A program made the translations under genes and the position numbers. This document shows positions 18,001-26,378 of a stretch of 64,000 bases of DNA, piece by piece. Location of the stretch: positions 1-64,000 of the forward strand of contig NZ_JADEWG010000014.1 in assembly GCF_015207735.1 (NCBI RefSeq), written 5' to 3'. Source of the stretch: [Phormidium] sp. LEGE 05292 (lineage in GTDB: Bacteria; Cyanobacteriota; Cyanobacteriia; Cyanobacteriales; Aerosakkonemataceae). Every line of letters starts with the position of its first letter. Within the stretch, counting starts at the first letter, position 1. The notes beneath the pieces were generated by a model. The model made no database searches, was not told the origin of the DNA, and saw only the letters and a program-made list of their open reading frames with translations.

Positions 18001-18678
18001 TCGACAGGCAGAAAGCATAACGTGCCTTCCTTGAGGCAACACTATACCCGTAGTTTTCTTTTCCAGGTTAGAGGAAGACGTTAATAGTTTATCTAATGCT
18101 ATTTTGTCTTGGGCAAAAATATAGCTGCTCAAAGGTCGTTCTCGCGAGTCTACAGGTGCACGACGTACTGTGACTTCGGTAGACAAATCTCTGGTTCCAG
18201 AACCGGAGTGGCAACAGTCCAAAATGATGACGACATGGGGATTGTTCTGTGCCACTTGAGAAATCAGGTAGGCTAATTCCTTATCTGCTAAATCTCGGCC
18301 ATCTTCTACACGGCTGTCATAACAAACCAATGTTTCATTTAAGCGGTCTGGCTCTAAATGCCAAAATTCTTCTACTGCCTTCTCTTGAGCACCATGACCG
18401 GAGTAGTAGAAGAATATGACATCATCGCTATTAGCATTGCACAAATGCTGCTGAAAGCTGTTGATAATAGCTTGACGAGTTGCCTGTTCATTTTTAAGTA
18501 TCCAGGGTACATTATTAGATTCTGCGAGTTTCCATTCACCCCCTTTAGTCCGCTCTTGGAGATATGCCTCTACCGCTTCAATGTCATTAACGCAACCTTT
18601 TAAAGGAGGAATGATGGGAACTGATGCTGGGTGATAGCTATCTATTGCTACCAGGAGTGCGTAGATGTTTTTAGTCAT
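15094..18678 (-). CDS. Caspase-like protein fused to an alpha/beta hydrolase
   Basis: A 1194-residue protein. Residues 1-310 are a peptidase C14 domain with His95 in FYYSGHG and Cys156 in LDCCHSGSGTRD. A long middle region of about 550 residues has beta-rich segments that I do not recognise. The last 300 residues or so are a PGAP1/lipase-like alpha/beta hydrolase: oxyanion motif LYIHGIIGD, nucleophile Ser near 985 in VVAHSMGGLVSRWF, LGTPNGGSPWP, and a late His in CDHLTYF. I chose the ATG at 18678 (MTKNIYALL), preceded by GAGGA; an upstream in-frame start adds 12 residues. It is the first gene of the operon with the caspase-nSTAND-WD40 gene. A caspase joined to an esterase or lipase suggests an effector, perhaps acting on membrane lipid or proteins, switched on by proteolysis. 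That role is inference. Confidence 0.88.
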   Translation of the reverse strand: MTKNIYALLVAIDSYHPASVPIIPPLKGCVNDIEAVEAYLQERTKGGEWKLAESNNVPWILKNEQATRQAIINSFQQHLCNANSDDVIFFYYSGHGAQEKAVEEFWHLEPDRLNETLVCYDSRVEDGRDLADKELAYLISQVAQNNPHVVIILDCCHSGSGTRDLSTEVTVRRAPVDSRERPLSSYIFAQDKIALDKLLTSSSNLEKKTTGIVLPQGRHVMLSACRDYELAKEYKAQDGQPRGAFSYFLLETLQRTNGSLTYQDLARTINALVSGKVQDQSPQVEATDSEELNQPFLGGAITERPFYFTLTYSSKDKSWAIDGGALHGIPKSSGDILLAIYPLESTAEQLREPGEAVLPARVTQVLPQRSKVEIIEGSDRKLSENESYWAVVTSLPIEPLKVYFQGEQTGVELAHQALLTAQENEKPSLYVRRVDESADADYKLLARDGQYWLTLPTDNRPLVAPLPEKPDRASYTPERALQIIQRLEHIARWTNTLELESPATTRIKPEDLKMEIVHYTSVASSSSGDNSKTTATQASDMRLEYEYHDGTWTPPTFYVRLTNNSKKTLYCNILDLTESFAVFVPFFPDTTSVRLQPGETIEGAYIDSVVPDELWEQGITERKDRLKLIVSTTEFNASLLEQDALDLPRSTQPQRSLEVDELQYQGTLNSLMSRVQSREMVASSKGNTDDWMTKIVTIETLRPQAAGTIGQHDSTRLLGGAVEVQPHPSLQAKVSLTTEPQASRDLGNLILPPILRQEPHITQAFQFTTSRGSDPGLSALELFDVEDYTVVTPETPLTVLFDTALEENEYLLPLGYDGEFFLPLGRGLKTENGKTEIKLERLPRPTVSSRSLQGSIRIFLEKVVKETLGGSFEYPILASAKVRDDGTVIYEKDPEKVKELVARSQRIVLYIHGIIGDTESMVPSIRQARIEVDGQQHSIEELYDVVLTFDYENIKTTIEENARLLGKRLAEVGLGANHGKELHVVAHSMGGLVSRWFIEQEGGNRVVQHLVMLGTPNGGSPWPTVQDWIFMALGIGLNQLSFTVWPTKVVALLLGFLEANDYSLEQMQPNSPFLRAIAENPDPQVFYTIIAGDRSILPAAMQVESQLQSSPLQRLMQKLFNKAVDKVVDLAFFQQPNDIAVSLKSIKKVSDNRIPPPKILVPDTACDHLTYFTSKAGLEALALALSSNSPASNR

Positions 18679-18739
18679 AGGATGTATCCTCAGTTCTTGT
18701 AGGAGTATCACCAACAGCGAACAGTGCGATCGCTCTGTG

Positions 18740-18928
18740 TCATTTAATCGCTATAACAACCTCATTAAGCAAGTCTATTCTTCCAAATGGAGACTGGATG
18801 ACTCGGCTTAGATTCAAGGCAGAGAAATACTCAGTAGATGGCTTGTAGTTAAACAGCCACTCGTCAAACTCATAATCTCTAAAGTGATATCGCTTAAACT
18901 CTCCCGTAATTGTGCTGATAACGCCAGC
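18740..18928 (-). pseudogene. Unrecognised gene remnant upstream of the caspase operon
   Basis: The minus strand encodes 62 residues ending in a TGA at 18740-18742, with strongly protein-like sequence (GEFKRYHFRDYEFDEWLF near the start, SPFGRIDLLNEVVIAIK at the end). No ATG, GTG or TTG opens it. An in-frame TAA at 18929-18931 precedes it, and beyond this stop the same frame continues with CKYNHKVEKLDVIRL. The simplest reading is the C-terminus of a decayed gene that once preceded the caspase operon by about 60 bp. I do not recognise the family. Confidence 0.4.
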
Positions 18929-19022
18929 TTATAATCTGATTACATCAAGCTTTTCTACCTTGTGGTTATATTTACAAATCTTCCCAAGGTTAGATGATTT
19001 TTGACTAACTACCGAAGTAAAG

Positions 19023-19054
19023 GTGAGCCTAGCTCCCTAAAGAGCTAGGCTCAC
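19023..19054. other. Perfect 13-bp stem hairpin
   Basis: GTGAGCCTAGCTC at 19023-19035 pairs exactly with 19042-19054 across a 6-nt loop (CCTAAA). No U-tract follows on either strand, so it is not a textbook terminator. It may be a dispersed palindrome or a terminator remnant of the decayed gene beside it. Confidence 0.6.
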
Positions 19055-19172
19055 AATAGCGTTTAATCTTTGAATTAGAGCAAGTTTTCTTTTTTCACAA
19101 TGAAGTAGCTTTGGGGGGAGCAGGGGAGATAATGAAAATTCTACCCTTTAACCTTTCTTTCCTTGTGCCTTC

Positions 19173-19280
19173 TTATACCAATTCTCTATGAAGATGCGCT
19201 GCACGGAACCCCATCCCAAACCCCTCCCCGTAGACGGGAGGGGCAATGATTAAGCGCAATTTTACGGAGAATTGGTATTA
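19173..19280. mobile_element. MITE-like element, copy 2
   Basis: A 108-bp copy of the element at 4322-4430, in the same orientation and with only scattered base differences. It has the same terminal inverted repeats (TTATACCAATTCTC inward; TAATACCAATTCTC on the other strand) and a central C-rich hairpin. It ends 14 bp beyond the stop codon of the lipoprotein gene, so its hairpin could serve as that gene's terminator. Confidence 0.75.
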
Positions 19281-19294
19281 CTTCAAAAAGCCTT

Positions 19295-20209
19295 CTATCT
19301 TCTTCGGAAACCACCGCTGCGGCTACCGAAGCCGGAGGTACTGCGACTGCGCCCACCGCTGCCGAAGCTGGAGGTGCGATCGGAACTTGGCGCAGATCTA
19401 CCTGATTGTCTCAGGGTACTCGAACCAAAACCGGAACCTGTGGCTCTTTGTCCGGGTGTGGTGCGGGTGGGGCTGTTGTATCTACTGCTACTCGAACCAG
19501 GATAATTTCTCAGGGCACCTGTGGTACGGATATAAGCTGGGCGATTTCTTACCGCCGCAGGTGGTTGGTTATACCGTTGTTGGTAGCTAGTGGCGGCTTG
19601 GCTGTAGGTATTACCATATCCACCGTAACCATTCATTACAGATATTCCGGGTTGATAAACTGGCGGTACATAGTATCTTGGCGCAAACAACATATTGCCG
19701 ACTAAGTTCCCTGCTACTGCACCTGCAAAGGGTGCCCAGAAACCACCGCTTTCTTGACGAACGATTACAGTTTGGGGTTGTCCGGTTTGCGGATCGTTGC
19801 GGGTTTCGGTGACTGCGCGGATGTACTCTATTTTGAAGTCTTCTGGGATATGTAAGGATGTTTGACCGTTGTTTTCTACCTTGAGGTAACTCTTTTTGCC
19901 TGCGGAAACTTCCTCTGGTGTGAGTTGGGCCATTTGTAAGTCTGTGGTGCGGAAGTTGGCGGGTGTTCCCGGTGGTGTGTTGAGCAACATCAGGCTATAT
20001 TCGCCGTTGGCATCGTTGTATCTTGCCTGTTGTACGGGGTATTCTCCAGCACTGATTTTAGAGGAAACGGTTCTGGTGGGGGCGCTCTGATTTCCTGTTG
20101 GTGTGTTGGAAACTGTGTTTCCACTGCCGCAAGCGACGGTTGTCCAACACAAGGTTAATGAGAGAAAGAGGACAGTGATTTTACGGAGTGTCGATCGATT
20201 GATATTCAT
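19295..20209 (-). CDS. Putative lipoprotein with Ser/Arg/Gly-rich C-terminus
   Basis: A 304-residue exported protein. The N-terminal signal ends in a lipobox (TVAC-GSG), so the Cys should be lipidated. A folded region of about 90 residues follows (to roughly 150), including SLHIPEDFKIEYIRAVTETR. A Gly/Ala membrane-like or hydrophobic stretch comes next (WAPFAGAVAGNLVGNMLFAP). The C-terminal third is low complexity (Tyr/Pro, then Ser/Arg/Gly, ending GGFRRR). I do not recognise a named family; it looks like a cyanobacterial conserved lipoprotein. It is likely expressed alone: an 80-bp gap separates its start from the end of the upstream same-strand gene. Confidence 0.75.
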   Translation of the reverse strand: MNINRSTLRKITVLFLSLTLCWTTVACGSGNTVSNTPTGNQSAPTRTVSSKISAGEYPVQQARYNDANGEYSLMLLNTPPGTPANFRTTDLQMAQLTPEEVSAGKKSYLKVENNGQTSLHIPEDFKIEYIRAVTETRNDPQTGQPQTVIVRQESGGFWAPFAGAVAGNLVGNMLFAPRYYVPPVYQPGISVMNGYGGYGNTYSQAATSYQQRYNQPPAAVRNRPAYIRTTGALRNYPGSSSSRYNSPTRTTPGQRATGSGFGSSTLRQSGRSAPSSDRTSSFGSGGRSRSTSGFGSRSGGFRRR

Positions 20210-20289
20210 GCTATTTTCAGGAACTTTGATTTGTGGTTAATCTCTCTCTAGAGCGTGGTAAAAATTTCTTCCGACTTTCAAATATATAA

Positions 20290-20895
20290 CTATAGGGGGA
20301 TGAGTTCTGGATAATATTCCAGTATTTGATCGTCGGTTAGTTCATCACCTAATTTTGCTGGCGACCAATGAACTTGGATGGCTCTGAGAGTTCTTTGATA
20401 ATGTAAATTAATCAAGGCTTTTAAACCAGCTTTGAGAGCGTTAATATCGGCAAGATCTGTTTCTAATTGAGGCACTTCGCCTTCAAATGCTACTGTGATC
20501 ATAACAATTAAGTTATGAGTGATTGGAATTGACAATGGTTCGGTTTCTCCTACCTCTTGACTAGTGTATGATTCACTTTTGTAACGTTGAGCCGAGTCGG
20601 TGAATAAAAAATTTACTTCATCGCCTGCTTCACCTTCGTCCCAAAATACGTTTCCTTCATTGGCTGCCGATCGCCAATATACGTCATTTCGTAATAGGCC
20701 AAGACAAATTTGTTCTAATCCTTCTCCCAATAGGTCGATCTCACCTTCTGCATCAATGGCTTCTCTACCAACTTGATTGAGTAGGCCAATTAATGGGGCA
20801 ACTTCGTCTCCTGCTAAATGAATGAAAATTCTACAGACAACAAAGCGGGTGCGCCCTGTCATTTTGCTAAAGCGATCGCGCCAATTGCTCATCAC
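20290..20895 (-). CDS. DUF1517-like protein
   Basis: A 201-residue, mostly soluble, acidic protein. The middle segment (ITHNLIVMITVAFEGEVPQL) and the end (AIQVHWSPAKLGDELTDDQI, then a YPELIPL finish) resemble the C-terminal domain of cyanobacterial and plastid DUF1517 proteins, which usually also have an N-terminal signal and Gly-rich part. Those are absent here. The first two codons are both Met, so either may start. There is no operon partner with obvious functional overlap. Function unknown. Confidence 0.6.
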   Translation of the reverse strand: MMSNWRDRFSKMTGRTRFVVCRIFIHLAGDEVAPLIGLLNQVGREAIDAEGEIDLLGEGLEQICLGLLRNDVYWRSAANEGNVFWDEGEAGDEVNFLFTDSAQRYKSESYTSQEVGETEPLSIPITHNLIVMITVAFEGEVPQLETDLADINALKAGLKALINLHYQRTLRAIQVHWSPAKLGDELTDDQILEYYPELIPL

Positions 20896-20960
20896 TTCAC
20901 CTCATCACTCCAGTGTCTTCCCGCTTATTTTAAATTATTTCCTCTCCTATTACTTCACTA

Positions 20961-22517
20961 TTAGTTATGAGGAAAGTTTTTCACAAAATTCGATATTATA
21001 CTAATTTCTGGTAAAGTGTATGTCACAGATTCGATCGCAGTAATTTCATCTGGATCGACAAAATTAGATGATTTTACCCAATGTTTGCCAAAGTGAGGAT
21101 GATTATATAGTGGCAAAGTTTGATCGCTAGAATTAGATAAAACTGTTTGGGTAGGAGCTTGAAAAAATTTCAATTTTTTGGGAATATTTAAAGTTGGTTT
21201 CATTAATTTAATTTGGAATGTCTGGCTGACTTCTGCTGTCAAAAATTCAGCAATTTTTTGAATTTTTACTTTCTCTTTTGGTTTTAAAATATTAGAGTTG
21301 TCAGCTTGTAGTGTTTGCAAAAAGCGCACAATATTTTTCTGAGTTTCTTCACTATCTGCCAAAGGTAATATGGCTGCGAATGCAGCTGAAAATAATTGAC
21401 TGTCGCTTTGCATTGCAAAGGTCAACATGGTGCGACGATGACTAACTTTAATGGTTGGTGGTTGGGATAATGGTGGATATTTTTGAGCTATTTTATAATA
21501 GGCGGTGGCTAAAAGTATGTGAGATTCATGGTCTAGGGGAGCGTCGATGATAATTTGAATTGTGGGTAATGTTTGATGAAAAAACTTTCTCACTTCATCG
21601 GGACTGAAGCGACAAATTTGTGTGCGATCGCCATCAGGACTCAAATCTAGCCACTCGCAAATTATCCCCTCAGTTTTTAACCCAAATCGAGAAACTGAAT
21701 GCAGTTTTGCTCCCGTTAAATTGGCACCTGATAGATTAGCATCAGTCCAATCAGCGTACATTAATTTTGCTTCTCTTAAATCAGCATGAACAAAACTAGC
21801 ATTATGTAAGTTAGCATTACTTAAATCTGCTCCAGTTAAGTTAGCACCACTTAATTTAGCATCACTTAAATCAGCCCAACGCAAATTTGCTCCGCGCAAA
21901 TCCACCCAGCGCAAATTTGTGCCACTTAAATTCGCTCCACTCAGGTTACAAAAACTCAAATTTGCTTGTTTAAATTCCGCGTTTGTAGCATTAGCACTAC
22001 TCAAATCGGCTCTACTTAAATCTGTACCTTGCAGATTTGCTCCTTCTAAATTGGCGGCGATTAAAGAAGCACCCCTCAAGTCAGCAGAACTGAAATTAGC
22101 CCGACTCAGGTTAGATTGCCTCAGTTTTGCTTCTCTGAGATTAGCATTGTTCAGGTTAGCGCCTGTCAGATTCGCTCTACTAAGTTCAGCCCGAATTAAT
22201 TCGGCTCTAATTAAGGCAGCTTCTACTAATTCTGCATCGCCTAAATTAGCCAGAATTAGATTGGTAACGTTGAGAATAGCATGACTCAATTTAGCTTGAG
22301 ATAAGTCTGCTCCACTGAGTCTGGCGACATTAAGTTTGGCATAGCTCAGGTCTGTTTTACTCAAATTTGCCCGACTGAGATTGGCTAAGCTTAAGTTTGC
22401 TCTAGTTAAATTTGCACCACTTAAGTTGACTCCGCTGAGTTGCGCTTCACTTATATTGATAGCCGCAAAGTTACGTTCTCCATTTGCATAGCTGCTAAGT
22501 AATTCTTCTATTTCCAT
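20961..22517 (-). CDS. Pentapeptide-repeat protein A with conserved C-terminal domain
   Basis: A 518-residue protein. Residues 15-280 are about fifty A(D/N)LxX pentapeptide repeats, which fold into a right-handed quadrilateral beta-helix. The C-terminal 230 residues are not repeats and begin with the segment CEWLDLSPDGDRTQICRF. They are clearly homologous to the C-terminal part of the neighbouring paralogue. No signal peptide or membrane helix is seen, so a cytoplasmic location is likely. The function of the C-terminal domain is not recognised. It is the downstream member of a tandem pair (117-bp gap). Confidence 0.85.
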   Translation of the reverse strand: MEIEELLSSYANGERNFAAINISEAQLSGVNLSGANLTRANLSLANLSRANLSKTDLSYAKLNVARLSGADLSQAKLSHAILNVTNLILANLGDAELVEAALIRAELIRAELSRANLTGANLNNANLREAKLRQSNLSRANFSSADLRGASLIAANLEGANLQGTDLSRADLSSANATNAEFKQANLSFCNLSGANLSGTNLRWVDLRGANLRWADLSDAKLSGANLTGADLSNANLHNASFVHADLREAKLMYADWTDANLSGANLTGAKLHSVSRFGLKTEGIICEWLDLSPDGDRTQICRFSPDEVRKFFHQTLPTIQIIIDAPLDHESHILLATAYYKIAQKYPPLSQPPTIKVSHRRTMLTFAMQSDSQLFSAAFAAILPLADSEETQKNIVRFLQTLQADNSNILKPKEKVKIQKIAEFLTAEVSQTFQIKLMKPTLNIPKKLKFFQAPTQTVLSNSSDQTLPLYNHPHFGKHWVKSSNFVDPDEITAIESVTYTLPEISIISNFVKNFPHN

Positions 22518-22634
22518 CTGGCTACCTTGCCATCACACAGGGGACAACTGAATTAACTGAATCATGGGAGTTATATACTCCTAACTCTCTATTTTAAGTG
22601 TGGATTGCAGAAAATTCATAACTTGATTATGAAT

Positions 22635-24185
22635 TTAGAGATAAGAATTTCTGAGGAAATCAAAAATTAAATTCAGCGGTGGCAGCACTAATTTTGTATT
22701 CAGTATTTTATCTTGTAAGTTTTCCCACACATGAGTCATAACAAAGCGTTTTCCGAAGTTAAAATCTTGATAAATATTTAAAGCTTGTTCGCTAGAGTTA
22801 GTCAGTGTAATTTGTGTGGGAGCTTTAAAAAACGTAATTTTACTGAGATTTTTACTTAAGTATTTTTCAGGCTTGATCTCTTTGATGTTTTTGATCGTTT
22901 GATTGATGTGGCGAGTAATTTTTTCTAATTCAGTTTTTTCAGATTCCAGTAACAAATAATTTTCTGCTTGTTCATGAACTAATCGCAAAATTGAAAAAAT
23001 ATTTTCTTGAACATTTTTACCATTTTCAAACGGGTAAATAGCTAAATAAGCACTAATAAATAACTGCCGATCGCTATCAATTCTTAAATTGATTGTAGTT
23101 CTGCGTTCCCCAACTTCAATACTAGCTGGACGGTTAAAACTAGCGTAGTCTTGCGAAATTTGATAATAAGTAGCAGCTAAAGCAAAGTTAGCTTCCTGAT
23201 CTAAAGAAGCATCAACAATAATCCGAATTGTTGGAGATGTTTGATGAAAAAATCTACTGGCTTCTTCAGCAGTTAGACGATAAATTTGCGATCGATCGCC
23301 TTCTGGACTTAAATCCACCCACTCACAATTTATCCCTTCGCTTTTAATCCCAAACCGAGACACTGCATATAGTTTAGCCCCAGTTAAATTTGCTCCTGTT
23401 AAATCTGCACCAATCCAATCTACCTGAATTAAATTAGCTTGAGATAAATCTGTATGCACCAAACTAGTATTCATTAAATTGGCATTACTTAAATCTGCAC
23501 CGCTTAAATTTGCACCGCTTAGTTTGGCTTCACTAAGATTCGCCCACCGTAAATTTACCCCACTTAAATCTGCCCATCTTAAATTTGCTCCCCGCAAATC
23601 CGCCCCCGTCAAATTTGCCATGCCTAAATTCGCTTGTCTGAGTTCTGCACCACGTAAATCTGTACCGCTTAAATCGGCTCGGCTTAATTCTGCACCATGT
23701 AAATTTGCTTGTTGTAAATTAGCTCCTGTTAAACTCGTTCCTCGCAAATTGGCTTCACTTAAATTTGCTCCTCTCAAATTAGCTAATCTTAGCCTAGCTT
23801 CTCCTAAATCTGCTCCGGTAAGATTAGCTTCTGTCAAATTAGCACCACTCAGTTCCGCCCGAATTAATTCTGTGCGAATCATTGCAGCTTGAAATAAATC
23901 GGCTTCTCGCAAGTCAGCCCTAGCTAAATTAGCTACGTTCAGAATTGCACCAGATAAATTTGCTTGTGTTAGATTCGCGCCACTCAGTCTCGCTACATTA
24001 AGTTTTGCTTGGTTAAAGTTAACTTGACTGAGGTTGGCTCCACTGAGATTCGATATACTCAGATTCGCTTCGCTCAAATTTGCTCCACTCAAGTTAATTC
24101 CACTTAGGTTCGCTTCCGTTAAGTTAATACCAGTGAAATCCCGGACTCCTTGGGAATATTTATTTAAAAATTCTTCTACTTCCAT
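22635..24185 (-). CDS. Pentapeptide-repeat protein B, tandem paralogue
   Basis: A 516-residue protein with the same layout as its downstream neighbour. It starts ME(V/I)EE(F/L)L, has pentapeptide repeats to about residue 280, then the shared C-terminal domain (CEWVDLSPEGDRSQIYRL, later FFKAPTQITLTNSSEQALNI). Similar length and colinear architecture indicate tandem gene duplication, and the many synonymous and amino-acid differences show it is not recent. No catalytic motif is seen. Confidence 0.85.
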   Translation of the reverse strand: MEVEEFLNKYSQGVRDFTGINLTEANLSGINLSGANLSEANLSISNLSGANLSQVNFNQAKLNVARLSGANLTQANLSGAILNVANLARADLREADLFQAAMIRTELIRAELSGANLTEANLTGADLGEARLRLANLRGANLSEANLRGTSLTGANLQQANLHGAELSRADLSGTDLRGAELRQANLGMANLTGADLRGANLRWADLSGVNLRWANLSEAKLSGANLSGADLSNANLMNTSLVHTDLSQANLIQVDWIGADLTGANLTGAKLYAVSRFGIKSEGINCEWVDLSPEGDRSQIYRLTAEEASRFFHQTSPTIRIIVDASLDQEANFALAATYYQISQDYASFNRPASIEVGERRTTINLRIDSDRQLFISAYLAIYPFENGKNVQENIFSILRLVHEQAENYLLLESEKTELEKITRHINQTIKNIKEIKPEKYLSKNLSKITFFKAPTQITLTNSSEQALNIYQDFNFGKRFVMTHVWENLQDKILNTKLVLPPLNLIFDFLRNSYL

Positions 24186-24526
24186 AAAACTACCTTAGAA
24201 ACACCCAAAATTAAGCGATAAAAATTTGTGTTGGGTTTTGCCCTTAGCAAAATTACTTGAACTGCTAATGAATATTGGTATTTTAGACCCAGGATTAGAC
24301 GCTAAACTAATATGTCATTGCATTTTCCACTTATTTCCTGTGATGGGGAATCGATGAAGATCCTTTCTCCTTAAAATATAGAAGTTGTTTATACTTCTAG
24401 TTTCCCTACTAAGGGAGAAGCTAGGAAAGCATTTTTTGTGTTTTGATCTCAATTGTTAACCAGGAGTCTATCGTAAGCTAAGATTTGCTGTAAGCTAGAA
24501 TCATTCATTATATATACGGACTGTAT
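24186..24526. other. Divergent intergenic region before the KimA-like gene
   Basis: These 341 bp contain no gene. A partial inverted repeat lies around 24395-24450 (CTAGTTTCCCT facing AGGGAGAAGCTAG). TATATATACGGACTGTATATG overlaps the permease start codon. I looked for the ydaO-type cyclic-di-AMP riboswitch expected upstream of some KimA genes and did not see its conserved core. Confidence 0.5.
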
Positions 24527-26368
24527 ATGTCCTTCTACGCTCAACTAAAAGAAATTGTATTGGGTGAATCTCTACCAACTAGTGCTCACGCGGAAGAACG
24601 ATTAAGTAAAGCCGCAGCGTTAGCAGTACTTTCCTCGGATGCTCTCTCGTCGGTTGCTTATGCTACTGAGGAGATTTTACTAGTTTTGGTGGCTGCGGGT
24701 AGTGGGGCGCTCAGTTGGTCTTTGCCGATCGCCTCGGGAATAGTTATCCTACTGGTGATTGTAGTTATGTCCTATCGCCAGACTATCCGCGCTTACCCTA
24801 AAGGTGGTGGCTCTTATATCGTGGCTCGTGAGAATTTGGGCTTGTATCCGGGATTAGTGGCAGCTGCTTCCTTAATGATTGATTATATCCTCACGGTGGC
24901 AGTGAGTGTTTCTGCGGGAACGGCGGCTTTAACTTCTGCAATTCCCGCGCTGCAAAATTTCACAGTTGAACTGTGTTTAATTTTTGTATTTTTGATCATG
25001 GTAGCGAATTTGCGTGGGGTACGCGAATCAGGTCGCATATTTATGATTCCTACCTATACATTTGTTGTGAGTATTTTTATCCTGTTGCTCATCGGGTTTT
25101 ATCAAAAGTTGACAGGACATATTCCGCACACTTATCCTCATATTCCCGCAAAAGAATCACTTAGTTTGTTTTTTGTTTTGCGAGCTTTTTCGGCAGGTTG
25201 TACAGCTTTAACCGGAGTTGAAGCAATTTCTGATGGGGTTTTAGCTTTTAAACCACCGGAATGGAAAAATGCTCGAACAACATTATTATATATGGGCGAA
25301 ATCCTGGGAATTATGTTTTTGGGAATTACGCTATTAACTAATACTTATCACATTGCTCCAGAGGAAGGACAAACAATTATCTCTTTATTAGGCAGGGAAA
25401 TTTTAGGATATCATAATCCATTTTATTACTTTATTCAAATTGCTACTTTATTAATTTTACTTTTAGCGGCTAATACAAGTTTTGCTGATTTTCCTAGACT
25501 ATGTTACTTTTTGGCAAGGGATGGATTTTTACCTCGTCAGTTGGCTTTGTTGGGCGATCGCTTAGTCTACTCTAACGGGATAATTTTTCTGAGTATCTTT
25601 GCAGCAATTGTAATTATTGTTTTTCGGGGACAAGTCAATGCTGTGATTCCTTTATATGCGGTGGGGGTGTTTACTTCTTTTACTCTTTCCCAAGCTGGAA
25701 TGGTACTCCATTGGTTTAAAGAAAAGACATCGGGATGGAAAGCAAGTGCTTTAATGAATTGTTTAGGAGCATTAGCTACTACATTAGTTTTGGGAGTAAT
25801 AGTATCAACTAAGTTTTTCCTCGGCGCTTGGTTAGTTGTAGTTGCAATTCCTTTAGTGGTAGCTCTATTTATAAATATTCACACTCACTATCAATTCGTC
25901 GCTGAAAGGTTAAGTATTCAAGGATTTGCACCTAGCAATTATTTTATTCGCCGTCCCAAAGGAGAAGCGATCGCTCATCCCACAGTAGTAGTAGTTGGTC
26001 AATTGCATCGAGGCACAATAGAGGCGTTAAATTATGCCCGGAGTATAGGAGATGAAATTGTTGCCGTTCATGTGGATATTGGTTCTACCGATCGAGCAAA
26101 ATTGCAGGAAAGATGGCAAACTTTAGAAGCAGATATTCCCTTGGTAATTCTAAATTCACCTTATCGTTCTGTGATCTCTCCAATTGTTCAGTTTGTCGAT
26201 GAATTTGAAAACAAACACGAGGGACTTTTATCAACGGTAATTATTCCCGCTTTTGTGACGCGAAATTGGTGGGAAAATTTCTTACATAACCAAACAACTT
26301 TATTTTTGAAGTTGGCTTTAAGAGCAAAAAACGGTAGAGTAGTGACTACAGTACGCTATTTCTTGTAA
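24527..26368 (+). CDS. KimA-like APC-superfamily potassium/amino-acid permease
   Basis: A 613-residue membrane protein with about 12 helices up to residue 460 and a soluble C-terminal domain of about 150 residues. The opening (LSKAAALAVLSSDALSSVAY, then YRQTIRAYPKGGGSYIVARE) closely matches the KimA/YdaO group, high-affinity potassium importers of the APC superfamily. The C-terminal part (VVVVGQLHRGTIEALNYARS) is a universal-stress-like nucleotide-binding fold, in KimA the region linked to cyclic-di-AMP control. Potassium is therefore the best substrate guess, but annotation as an amino-acid permease cannot be excluded. tyrA starts 10 bp downstream and may be co-transcribed, with no obvious functional link. 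Confidence 0.8.
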   Translation: MSFYAQLKEIVLGESLPTSAHAEERLSKAAALAVLSSDALSSVAYATEEILLVLVAAGSGALSWSLPIASGIVILLVIVVMSYRQTIRAYPKGGGSYIVARENLGLYPGLVAAASLMIDYILTVAVSVSAGTAALTSAIPALQNFTVELCLIFVFLIMVANLRGVRESGRIFMIPTYTFVVSIFILLLIGFYQKLTGHIPHTYPHIPAKESLSLFFVLRAFSAGCTALTGVEAISDGVLAFKPPEWKNARTTLLYMGEILGIMFLGITLLTNTYHIAPEEGQTIISLLGREILGYHNPFYYFIQIATLLILLLAANTSFADFPRLCYFLARDGFLPRQLALLGDRLVYSNGIIFLSIFAAIVIIVFRGQVNAVIPLYAVGVFTSFTLSQAGMVLHWFKEKTSGWKASALMNCLGALATTLVLGVIVSTKFFLGAWLVVVAIPLVVALFINIHTHYQFVAERLSIQGFAPSNYFIRRPKGEAIAHPTVVVVGQLHRGTIEALNYARSIGDEIVAVHVDIGSTDRAKLQERWQTLEADIPLVILNSPYRSVISPIVQFVDEFENKHEGLLSTVIIPAFVTRNWWENFLHNQTTLFLKLALRAKNGRVVTTVRYFL

Positions 26369-26378
26369 TTAGATTGAA

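Larger units (their letters stand above)
18679..19172. other. Upstream region of the caspase operon
   Basis: About 490 bp lie between the caspase operon start and the MITE. They hold a minus-strand gene remnant (18740-18928) and a perfect 13-bp hairpin (19023-19054). Neither strand has an intact gene. The operon promoter should lie within 18680-18740 or upstream of the remnant; I see no clear -10/-35 pair. Confidence 0.5.

Noticed and set aside
21919..23892. Plus-strand ORFs over the pentapeptide-repeat genes
   Set aside because: Repetitive A(D/N)L codons make long shadow frames with a repetitive Leu/Lys/Ala pattern.
24186..24526. ydaO riboswitch upstream of the KimA-like gene
   Set aside because: The conserved core motifs were not visible by eye.
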